DNA of 64,000 bases from contig NZ_JAIVKY010000006.1 in the NCBI RefSeq assembly GCF_020524325.1, forward strand, positions 248,001 to 312,000, in the 5' to 3' direction. The notes beneath the pieces are model-generated. The model worked only from the letters and a program-made list of their open reading frames with translations, searched no databases and was not told the origin of the DNA. Positions 52,923 through 60,304 of this stretch are shown here, in pieces. This DNA is from Sutcliffiella horikoshii. Lineage in GTDB: Bacteria; Bacillota; Bacilli; Bacillales; Bacillaceae_I. A program made the translations under genes and the position numbers. The first letter of the stretch is position 1, and each line of letters starts with the position of its first letter.

Positions 52923-53306
52923 TTAGTCTATCATTGTTTTGATTTTACTTTTTGGTAAGATAACTTGCGTGACTTCCCCTTCGCCCATTATGCCATCTTC
53001 AGAAAATATTAGGACTTTTGTGATGATGAAGTTTTTCTTAAGCCCGACTACCGTTGCTTCTAATGTTAAGATGGTTCCTTCTGTTGCCGGTGCCAAGTGC
53101 TTCACTTTTACTTCTGCACCCATTCCTTCTTCTGTCTCTTTCAAAACCCCTAAAATTATTTGCCGTGAAACCCACTCCATGTGATAGACCATCATTGCTG
53201 TGGAATACACGGGATGCACTAGTTTCCCTTCAAACTGAGCAAACATTTTGTTGGTAACGGTGATTTGAATGGAATGTTTTGTACCTATGGTTAGTTCCGG
53301 CTTCAT
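52923..53306 (-). CDS. FlK-like hotdog thioesterase
   Basis: 127 residues, single hotdog fold. T36, E44 and H70 occur in YSTAM, HMEW and VKHLAP with spacings 8 and 26, the same as the catalytic T42/E50/H76 of fluoroacetyl-CoA thioesterase FlK (numbers from memory). First gene of the Phe operon, 72 bases before the dehydrogenase start. A likely job is to release CoA from a stalled or toxic aryl-CoA product, for example a PaaI-like housekeeping role; the true substrate is unknown. Confidence 0.8.
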   Translation of the reverse strand: MKPELTIGTKHSIQITVTNKMFAQFEGKLVHPVYSTAMMVYHMEWVSRQIILGVLKETEEGMGAEVKVKHLAPATEGTILTLEATVVGLKKNFIITKVLIFSEDGIMGEGEVTQVILPKSKIKTMID

Positions 53307-53316
53307 GTGTTCACCT

Positions 53317-53373
53317 CAAAACGTATAACGTTTATTCAACGCTATAATAACATTTCGTTAAATGAACCGTCAA
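53317..53373 (-). promoter_or_regulatory. Promoter and operator of the Phe operon, shared with the importer operon
   Basis: On the minus strand TTGACG (53373-53368), 18-base spacer, extended -10 TGT-TATTAT (53352-53344). From the TG of the -10 down to 53317 the sequence matches 56858-56823 at 29 of 36 positions. CGTT-GAATA-AACG forms an inverted repeat just after the -10. Confidence 0.8.
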
Positions 53374-53462
53374 TAAATTGTAGAAATTTTATAAATAGTC
53401 AATTAAAAATAGCGAGAAGTTAAGTAGATTGGTGATTTATCGCCGCTGTTCCTTTCCTTGGG

Positions 53463-53822
53463 GATGAGGACATCTCTTCTCCTGATTTCTCGGTCACTGA
53501 TGTCTTCATAACGGTGATGAGGACATCTCTTCCCTTGATTTCTTGCCACTGATGTCTTCACACGGGCGATGACGACACCTCTTCTCTTGATTTCTTATCA
53601 CTAATGTCTTCATACCGTTGATGAGGACATCTCTCCTCAAGATTTCTTATCACTAATGTCTTCATAACGGTGATGAGGACATCTCTCCTCAAGATTCCTT
53701 GTCACTGATGTCTTCATAACGGTGATGAGGACATCTCTCCTCAAGATTCCTTGTCACTGATGTCTTCATAACGGTGATGACGACACCTCTCCTCAAGATT
53801 TCTTATCACTGATGTCTTCATC
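53463..53822. repeat. Tandem array 2, seven units of 52 bp (first 53)
   Basis: Core ATGA(G/C)GACA(T/C)CTC recurs from 53463, 53516, 53568, 53620, 53672, 53724 and 53776. Hairpin arms GATGTCTTCAT / ATGAGGACATC pair over 11 positions. Same orientation as array 1 but with changed arm bases that keep pairing. Confidence 0.92.
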
Positions 53823-53908
53823 CAGACAATCAAGAATTACACTGAAGACAATCTTCTTAAACAATAAAAAAGAGGAAGCTGCTCATGGCATCCTCCCCTC
53901 TTACATAT

Positions 53909-54703
53909 TCAACTTAACAATGCTCTGTCGTTGGTCATTGCTTGACCGCGTATTCGCTGGAATTCAGCTAACAAACGTTCAATGGTTAGAGATTTCTTTT
54001 CTTCTTCTCCTACTTCAAGAATGATTTGTCCCTTGTCCATCATAATCAATCGATTCCCAAGATCCAAAGCCTGCTGCATGTTGTGGGTTACCATCAATGT
54101 CGTCAACCCTTTATCTGCAACAATTTCTTTTGTGATGTTGGTAATCAATTCTGCACGAGATGGATCAAGTGCGGCTGTATGCTCATCCAAAAGCAGAATA
54201 TCAGGTTCTGTGAATGTTGCCATCAAAAGTGACAATGCTTGCCTTTCCCCACCTGAAAGCAAACCAACTTTTGCGCTCAATCTATTTTCCAAACCAAGGT
54301 GCAGTGTTTCCAGCACCTCTTTGAAATAGGTTTTTCTCTTTTTTGTCACGCCCATCTTTAATGTGCGATTTTTATTTCGTGAATAGGCCATTGCCAGATT
54401 CTCTTCAATCGTCATCGTAGGAGCCGTTCCTGCCATAGGGTCCTGGAACACCCTCCCGATATATTTGGCTCTTTTGTGCTCTGCCATATAAGTGACATTG
54501 CGGCCATCAATCTCTACTTGCCCGGTATCAGGGGTCAGCACACCAGAAATCATATTCATCAAGGTGGACTTCCCTGCACCATTACTACCAATAATGGTGA
54601 CGAAATCTCCTTTTTTCAAAGAAAGGTTGATGGTATCAAGCGCATTTTTTTCATCTAAAGTTCCTTCGTTGAAGATTTTGTTAATCTGTGTTAAATGTAG
54701 CAC
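53909..54703 (-). CDS. ABC importer ATP-binding protein (TrpZ/LIV-like)
   Basis: 264 residues from the GTG at 54703 (AAGGGGGA upstream). Walker A GSNGAGKST, signature LSGGERQALSL, Walker B ILLLDEHTAALDP, H-loop VTHN. It is the third gene of a substrate-binding protein, permease, ATPase operon and overlaps the permease end by 23 bases. By gene order it belongs to the TrpXYZ-like importers. Confidence 0.92.
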   Translation of the reverse strand: MLHLTQINKIFNEGTLDEKNALDTINLSLKKGDFVTIIGSNGAGKSTLMNMISGVLTPDTGQVEIDGRNVTYMAEHKRAKYIGRVFQDPMAGTAPTMTIEENLAMAYSRNKNRTLKMGVTKKRKTYFKEVLETLHLGLENRLSAKVGLLSGGERQALSLLMATFTEPDILLLDEHTAALDPSRAELITNITKEIVADKGLTTLMVTHNMQQALDLGNRLIMMDKGQIILEVGEEEKKSLTIERLLAEFQRIRGQAMTNDRALLS

Positions 54704-55703
54704 GCTGATCCCCCTTTTCATTGGCAGATTGTAAAGATCCCAGTTTTAGCATCTTCTGTTTTTTCCTCTTGCGATCTTTGTAGCTATCAATTAATTTAGG
54801 GGTGATAAGGGCTAAGATAACAATCGTTGCAGTAATGGCTTTCAAGTCACCAGTTTCTAGGAATTCCACCCTTAATGCAAGCGTCACGACTATTCGATAG
54901 ATGATGGCGCCACCGATAACGGCAAAAGTCGTCCATGCAATCGTTCTAGTACCAAAAATGGCCTCTCCGATAATAACAGAAGCCAATCCAATGATAATCA
55001 TCCCGATCCCCATTCCGACATCTGCATACCCACCATGCTGTGCAATCAATGCACCTGAAAATGCAACCATGGCATTGGAAATCCCTAAACCAAGAATAAC
55101 CAGTCCGCTAGTATTCGCAGAAAGGCTTCGAATCATTCGCTTATTATCACCCGTCGCTCTGATTGCCAAGCCGATTTCTGTTTTTAAGAATAGATCGGTT
55201 AGGATTTTTATTGCAAACGTGACAATCAACATGATGAAGATGATTCCCCATGTTCTAGGTACAAAAGCTCCTAATCCAATCGTTGAAAACATATTATTCA
55301 AAAATTCGTCTATTCCAGTACTTCCCCACCAAGTACGGATGTTGGTGAAAAAAGTATCACTATTTAATAATGGCACATTCGATCTTCCCATAATTCGCAA
55401 ATTGATAGAATAAAGAGCAATCATCATTAAAATACCTGATAAAAGTGGATTAATCTTTCCGAACGTATGTAAGGAACCAGTAATGCAGCCTGCGATAAAT
55501 CCTGCAAACATCGCTACCACTGTAGCTGTGACAGGACTATAGCCACTGACAATCATTGTCGCAGCAACTGCAGCACCAGTTACAAAGCTACCATCTACCG
55601 TCAAATCGGGAAAATCAAGGACCCTAAAGGAAAGATATACCCCTAGGGCCATGATTGCGTAGATGATTCCCAATTCGACTGAACCAAAAATTGCTGTTAT
55701 CAT
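54681..55703 (-). CDS. ABC importer permease
   Basis: 340 residues, about eight to nine membrane segments, related to the LivH/RbsC permease group (LTVDGSFVTGAAVAA, ASVIIGEAIFG). Works with the lipoprotein at 55737 and the ATPase at 53909. Confidence 0.92.
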   Translation of the reverse strand: MITAIFGSVELGIIYAIMALGVYLSFRVLDFPDLTVDGSFVTGAAVAATMIVSGYSPVTATVVAMFAGFIAGCITGSLHTFGKINPLLSGILMMIALYSINLRIMGRSNVPLLNSDTFFTNIRTWWGSTGIDEFLNNMFSTIGLGAFVPRTWGIIFIMLIVTFAIKILTDLFLKTEIGLAIRATGDNKRMIRSLSANTSGLVILGLGISNAMVAFSGALIAQHGGYADVGMGIGMIIIGLASVIIGEAIFGTRTIAWTTFAVIGGAIIYRIVVTLALRVEFLETGDLKAITATIVILALITPKLIDSYKDRKRKKQKMLKLGSLQSANEKGDQRATFNTD

Positions 55704-55736
55704 GTCAGAATCATCTCCTCGTTGTCTTAAAATTTC

Positions 55737-56735
55737 TTATTTTTCATCATAGAACTCAGCAAACTCAGTCCAAGCATCTTGCACTTCCAAACCTTGAGCT
55801 TCAGCAGCGTTTGTATTGATAGTTAACTTCAAGCTCTGAGGATAAGATACTGGAATTTCAGAAGGGTCTTTTTCCCCTTTAAGAACTTGAACAGCCATTA
55901 AGCCAGTTTCATAACCTAGGTCATAATAGTTAAATCCACTAGCCGCGACTGCCCCAGCTTCCATGGAATCAAGATCTCCTGCAAACAAAGGGATCTTTTC
56001 ATTCGATGCAACTGTAATAAGTGATTGAATAGCTGAAACAACCGTGTTATCTGTTGGCATATAGATAGCATCTACTCTTCCAATTAAAGATTCTGCAGCT
56101 TGTTGAACCTCTGCAGATGTAGAAACGGAAGCTTCTACAAGAGATCCACCTTTTTCCTCAACAAGACTTTTCACGGCTTCCACCTGCACAACAGAGTTTT
56201 GTTCCCCAGTATTATAGATAACTCCAATGTTTTTCGCACCAAGCTCGTCTACCATGAAGTTGATAGTAGTGGCAATGGCATCAGGGTGTGTATCTGAAGT
56301 ACCTGTGATGTTTTCACCTGGCTTTTCAAATGATTCTACAAGTTCAGCACCAACAGGGTCTGTTACAGATGTAAAAATGATAGGAATATCTTTTGTAGCC
56401 TGCAAAGCACTTTGTGCACTTGGAGTGGAGTTAGCAAAAATCATGTCCACTTCATCTGCTACAAACTTGTCTGCAATCGGCTTGTTGTTATTCGGGTCAC
56501 CTTGAGCATTTTGAACATCATATTTTACATTCTCGCCTTCTTTGTAGCCATTGTCTTCTAGCGCCTTTTTAAACCCTTCAAACGCAGCATCCAAAGAAGG
56601 ATGTTCAGCGATTTGAGTCACACCAATAACCACTTGATCCTCTCCATCACCACTAGTTGAATCGGAACTACAGCCGACTAGTAAAGCTGCGCATGCCATA
56701 CTTGCCAAAATAGATTTCATCTTGAACTTTTTCAT
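55737..56735 (-). CDS. Substrate-binding lipoprotein of ABC importer (TrpX-like)
   Basis: 332 residues. Signal peptide with lipobox LVGC, lipidated near residue 22, then an ABC_sub_bind fold (GVTQIAEHPSLDAAFEGF start, IPIIFTSVTDPVGA middle). This group binds aromatic amino acids in streptococci (TrpX). The same promoter motif as the Phe catabolic operon points to Phe or Tyr import here (inference). Confidence 0.9.
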   Translation of the reverse strand: MKKFKMKSILASMACAALLVGCSSDSTSGDGEDQVVIGVTQIAEHPSLDAAFEGFKKALEDNGYKEGENVKYDVQNAQGDPNNNKPIADKFVADEVDMIFANSTPSAQSALQATKDIPIIFTSVTDPVGAELVESFEKPGENITGTSDTHPDAIATTINFMVDELGAKNIGVIYNTGEQNSVVQVEAVKSLVEEKGGSLVEASVSTSAEVQQAAESLIGRVDAIYMPTDNTVVSAIQSLITVASNEKIPLFAGDLDSMEAGAVAASGFNYYDLGYETGLMAVQVLKGEKDPSEIPVSYPQSLKLTINTNAAEAQGLEVQDAWTEFAEFYDEK

Positions 56736-56822
56736 AGATATCCCCCTTATATATGTTTTTAAGCTACATATAATTATGTAAGCTTTTGAAACCGTTTACA
56801 TTCCGTTGTTGTCTATGATGGA

Positions 56823-56879
56823 CAAAACGTTATTCGTTTTTTCAACGTTATATTAACACCAATAAACAAATAGTGTCAA
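56823..56879 (-). promoter_or_regulatory. Promoter and operator of the ABC importer operon, matching the Phe operon
   Basis: On the minus strand a perfect -35 TTGACA (56879-56874), an 18-base spacer and extended -10 TGT-TAATAT (56858-56850). The block 56858-56823 matches 53352-53317 at 29 of 36 positions. Two AACGTT palindromes are 18 bases apart inside it. Confidence 0.82.
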
Positions 56880-56960
56880 TATATTCGAAAAATTTAAATA
56901 AATATATTATTTTACAATAAATACGCCATTTTTCCCTAAAACCCTTTTTCTTTTTGTAAA

Positions 56961-56997
56961 TAAAAAAGAAACCTCTGGATGGTTAAGAGGTTTCTTG
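56961..56997 (-). terminator. Terminator after the nitronate monooxygenase-like gene
   Basis: AAGAAACCTCT (56967-56977) pairs with AGAGGTTTCTT (56986-56996), with an A run to the left, i.e. T run on the minus strand. Confidence 0.88.
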
Positions 56998-57001
56998 CTA
57001 T

Positions 57002-57949
57002 TTAGAATTGCGCCATGGCTTTATGAAGTTGCTCTTTTGCTTCCGTAATCATCTCTTCAAAAAGTTCACTTACACTTGGGATCGTATTAATAATACTTGA
57101 TATTTGACCACCGTTAATAAACCCTTGTTCTAGCTCACCCTCTACTGCCCCTTTAATATGGTGATCCTCCGTAGTTAACAAATTAAACTCTTCAAGCGAA
57201 ATCCCTTCCTGCTCTCTTTTAAGGAGCAAATCTGCATACGGAGTGCGAATGACCCTTCTTACTCTCCCAACAGTTCTGCCTACTATGACAGTACCCTGAT
57301 CGTCAGCAGCTAAGATGGAGTTTTTATAATGGTTGTGAAAAGGGGCTTCTTTCGTAGCAATTAACCTTGTACCCATTTGTACTCCAGAGGCACCAAGAGC
57401 GATAGCTGCAGCAAGCCCTTTTCCATTCCCAATTCCCCCTGCTGCAAGAACAGGAATGGACACAGCCTCTACCACTTGTGGAATCAATGTCATAGTGGTT
57501 GTTTCAAGGTTTGAATTGATGCCGGCAGCTTCATAACCTTCTGCTACAATAATGTCAGCGCCAGCATTTTCTGCTTTTATTGCCTGCTTAGGTGAAGCCA
57601 CCACACAAATGACCGTAATGCCGTGTTCTTTTAGCTTAGGAATATAAGGAGCCGGGTTCCCTGCTGACAGGGAGACCACCTGTACCTGATGTTTAATAAG
57701 GAGCTTCAAAACTTCTTTTGTGTACGGAGAAACCGACAACGCAACATTCACTGCAAAAGGTTTTTCCGTAAGTTGTTTGGTTTTTATGATGATTTCTTCC
57801 ACTTCTTCCGCCTTCATCGTACCTGCCCCTATTGTACCGAGACCACCTGCGTTGGAGACAGCTGCAGTTAATGGAGCATTACTGATATTTCCCATTCCGC
57901 CTTGAATAATCGGAAAGTTTATTTTTAGAATTTCTTGTATTTTATTCAT
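57002..57949 (-). CDS. Nitronate monooxygenase / FabK-like FMN enzyme
   Basis: 315 residues, FMN-dependent TIM barrel: FPIIQGGMGNISNA at the N-terminus, IIVAEGYEAAGINS, VLAAGGIGNGKGLAAAIALGASGVQMGT for phosphate binding. Annotated either as nitronate monooxygenase (detoxifies nitroalkanes) or as enoyl-ACP reductase II; sequence alone does not separate them. Divergent from the gamma carbonic anhydrase gene. Confidence 0.85.
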   Translation of the reverse strand: MNKIQEILKINFPIIQGGMGNISNAPLTAAVSNAGGLGTIGAGTMKAEEVEEIIIKTKQLTEKPFAVNVALSVSPYTKEVLKLLIKHQVQVVSLSAGNPAPYIPKLKEHGITVICVVASPKQAIKAENAGADIIVAEGYEAAGINSNLETTTMTLIPQVVEAVSIPVLAAGGIGNGKGLAAAIALGASGVQMGTRLIATKEAPFHNHYKNSILAADDQGTVIVGRTVGRVRRVIRTPYADLLLKREQEGISLEEFNLLTTEDHHIKGAVEGELEQGFINGGQISSIINTIPSVSELFEEMITEAKEQLHKAMAQF

Positions 57950-58028
57950 CAATTATTTCACCCCTCGTAAAAATAATGTTATACTAATTTTTATATTTAG
58001 ACAATAATATTTGGGGAGTGAGTGATGA

Positions 58029-58547
58029 ATGATTTATCCTTTTGGTGGAAAAAAACCTCAACTTCATGATTCTGTATTTGTAGCACCAGGAGCACGAATT
58101 ATTGGTGACGTTACGATTGGGGAAGAATCGACCGTTTGGTTCAACGCCGTTCTTCGTGGGGATGAAGGACCAATAACAATTGGGAAAAGATGCAGCATCC
58201 AGGATAACGTAACTGCGCATTTATATGAAGGATTTCCATTGGTGGTTGAGGATGAGGTAACAGTAGGACATACTGCCATTCTACATGGTTGTACGGTTAG
58301 AAAACGATGTATTGTAGGAATGGGTTCCACGATCTTGGACGGTGCTGATATTGGGGAAGAAAGTATCATTGGTGCCAATACTTTAATTCCTTCGGGAAAA
58401 AAAATTCCTCCACGTTCGTTGGTTGTAGGGTCCCCAGGTAAGGTTATTCGCGAATTAACTGACAGGGATTTGGAGCTCATACAGTTGTCCATTGATACAT
58501 ATGTGCAAAAAGGGAAGGATTATCAGGAGGAATTAGGAGATAGATAG
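58029..58547 (+). CDS. Gamma carbonic anhydrase family protein
   Basis: 172 residues of left-handed beta-helix with hexapeptide repeats. Metal-binding His candidates lie in VTAHLYEG, VGHTAILHG (the latter supplies two, five residues apart), as in gamma carbonic anhydrases. In paa gene clusters a similar protein is PaaY, a thioesterase; the nearby paaX makes a PaaY-like role possible. Assignment beyond the family is open. Confidence 0.87.
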   Translation: MIYPFGGKKPQLHDSVFVAPGARIIGDVTIGEESTVWFNAVLRGDEGPITIGKRCSIQDNVTAHLYEGFPLVVEDEVTVGHTAILHGCTVRKRCIVGMGSTILDGADIGEESIIGANTLIPSGKKIPPRSLVVGSPGKVIRELTDRDLELIQLSIDTYVQKGKDYQEELGDR

Positions 58548-58564
58548 ACGGTAGTTTAGGTAGG

Positions 58565-58596
58565 AACCGGGCTGGGTTGATGGCTCGGTTTTTTGT
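58565..58596 (+). terminator. Terminator after the carbonic anhydrase-like gene
   Basis: AACCGGGC (58565-58572) pairs with GCTCGGTT (58583-58590) with one wobble, then TTTT. Confidence 0.8.
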
Positions 58597-58603
58597 TTGT
58601 GGT

Positions 58604-58962
58604 GATAAGGACCTTTCTGAGAAGGATTAAAGAGGAGAGAGGTCTTCATGAGCATGATGAAGACTTCAGTGATGAGATGATAGGGATTGAGAGGTTCTCA
58701 TAGACGTGATGAAGACTTCGATGACGGGAAAATAGGGATAGAGAGGTTCTCATGGACGTGATGAAGACTTCGATGACGAGAAAATAGGGATAGAGAGGTT
58801 CTCATGGACGTGATGAAGACTTCGGTGGTGAGAAAATAGGGATAGAGAGGTTCTCATGGACGTGATGAAGACTCTGGTGACGAGAAAATAGGGATAGAGA
58901 GGTTCTCATGGGGGTGATGAAGACTCCGGTGACGAGAAAATAGTAGTAGAGCGGTCTTCATA
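58604..58962. repeat. Tandem array 3, seven units of exactly 52 bp, inverted relative to arrays 1 and 2
   Basis: Unit starts at 58604 (degenerate), 58656, 58708, 58760, 58812, 58864 and 58916, each with GATGAAGACT or close. The reverse complement aligns with array 1. Spacers are as conserved as the hairpin parts. Hairpin pairing is weaker here. Confidence 0.92.
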
Positions 58963-59042
58963 AAGGTGCTTTTTAATTTGATTCGATGTTTGATGAATTG
59001 ATTGATCTATTGGTTCTGTCTTTTTAGATTGAGCTTGCTAGG

Positions 59043-59153
59043 TTCTACAACTTTATATTGATCTTCTACATTAAAATATGAACCTTCTACACTTTCTTAA
59101 GGACCTTCTACAACAAAGAACAAACCTTCTACACTTTCCAGCCGACCTTCTAC
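59043..59153. repeat. Six-copy array with an exact 21-bp period
   Basis: TTCTAC occurs at 59043, 59064, 59085, 59106, 59127 and 59148. The extended core is ACCTTCTACA (minus strand TGTAGAAGGT), separated by 11 or so non-conserved bases. Reads as two helical turns per copy. Confidence 0.9.
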
Positions 59154-59241
59154 CTTTCAGCAATAATCGACAACAATTACATCTCCCATAATAATGTTAT
59201 GTAAACAACTATCTCAAACACCCACCACCCGAAAACAATCT

Positions 59242-59278
59242 AAAAAAGCACTCCCACCAACTACTTAGTGGAAATGCT
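59242..59278 (-). terminator. Terminator after paaX
   Basis: AGCACTCCCAC (59247-59257) pairs with GTGGAAATGCT (59268-59278) with two wobbles; six T on the minus strand. Confidence 0.85.
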
Positions 59279-59282
59279 CCCA

Positions 59283-60167
59283 TCACTCCATAATATACGG
59301 GTGATTCATCACATCATACTTCTTATCCTTCAATTCCAACTCATTACCGTCCTCAAAGACCTCTTCAAAGAATCGGGAAGCCGGCTCTGCCAACTCTTTA
59401 TAATATTCACTAAATAAAGAAGCTGCATGACTGCCCAGCCACATATCCGGCAACAACTCTTCTGGCAGTCCCGGATCAACGAACAAGAACTTTCTGTATT
59501 CATGGACAAGTTTGGTCCGCTCCACGAAACATTCAGCGTCTGTCATTTGACCTTTCCCGATCTTATTTTTATCGATGATATACTTCTGACTGTATTCTTG
59601 AATGAATTGTTGATATCTGCCATTAATTTCATTCAAATCCCAACTTTTCATAACAAGTCGTTCATTTTCGTATGGTCCATGATATTCAGAGATGAAAAAG
59701 TCTACATACTCTTCTATTTCGTATTTAGTAATAAGGTCTTGTACTTGTTTTTCTAGTGAGTTGGGCGAAATCCAACAGCTATTTGATAATGTACCAAAGC
59801 CACTCCACACCAATTCTTTACGCAACTCATCTCGAACACTTCTTATTTCTTCTGGAATGGTGTACATCAGCATACGCCATTTCCCATCCCAGCTATCCGT
59901 CTTCAGCTTGAAAATACGTTTAGCCGCTTCGTCAATTCTTTTCACGCCGCGTTCTGTTAAAAAATAATAACTTTTGTTTCCCTTTTTCTCCGATTGGACC
60001 CATCCCTGCTTATTCATACGTGATATCGCTGCACGCACCGCTTGATCATTGTGCCCAAATTCATTTAGTAATTTGATTAAGCTTCCTATCCAAATTTTAT
60101 TGCCATAATGCCTAACATAATCACCATATAAAGTAAAAATCATTGATCTTGTATTCATTTCCTGCAT
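59283..60167 (-). CDS. paaX: PaaX-family transcriptional repressor
   Basis: 294 residues. N-terminal winged helix (about 6-75, SMIFTLYGDYVRHYG ... AVRAAISRMNKQGW), then the PaaX central and C-terminal domains (WDGKWRMLMYTIPEEIRS, LVHEYRKFLFVDPGLPEELLP). Known PaaX proteins repress phenylacetate degradation genes and respond to phenylacetyl-CoA. A TAACGCGTTA palindrome lies about 60 bases before its start. Confidence 0.92.
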   Translation of the reverse strand: MQEMNTRSMIFTLYGDYVRHYGNKIWIGSLIKLLNEFGHNDQAVRAAISRMNKQGWVQSEKKGNKSYYFLTERGVKRIDEAAKRIFKLKTDSWDGKWRMLMYTIPEEIRSVRDELRKELVWSGFGTLSNSCWISPNSLEKQVQDLITKYEIEEYVDFFISEYHGPYENERLVMKSWDLNEINGRYQQFIQEYSQKYIIDKNKIGKGQMTDAECFVERTKLVHEYRKFLFVDPGLPEELLPDMWLGSHAASLFSEYYKELAEPASRFFEEVFEDGNELELKDKKYDVMNHPYIME

Positions 60168-60224
60168 CCTCTTTCTACCACATAAAATAAATCGCTATAT
60201 TACAGTAATTTTATTTTAACAGAG

Positions 60225-60234
60225 TAACGCGTTA
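60225..60234. promoter_or_regulatory. Perfect palindrome upstream of paaX
   Basis: TAACGCGTTA, a candidate operator for PaaX or another regulator. Confidence 0.45.
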
Positions 60235-60304
60235 TAGAAAAGATGGAAATGGAAACGCACCCATACTCCAATATCCACCCCAAAGAATCATAAAGCATCA
60301 AGCT

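Larger units (their letters stand above)
53307..53908. other. Intergenic gap: Phe operon promoter and 52-bp array 2
   Basis: Holds the promoter/operator (53317-53373) and the seven-unit array (53463-53822). The last ~85 bases before the ABC ATPase gene include A/T-rich sequence near 53862 and no further gene. Confidence 0.7.
58548..59282. other. Repeat-rich 735-bp gap between convergent genes
   Basis: Contains, in order, a terminator, 52-bp array 3, a short AT stretch, an exact 21-bp array and the paaX terminator. No protein gene seen. Confidence 0.8.

Noticed and set aside
53463..53822. Array 2 as a coding region for a repeat peptide
   Set aside because: A 52-base period shifts frame at each unit and stops occur in all frames.
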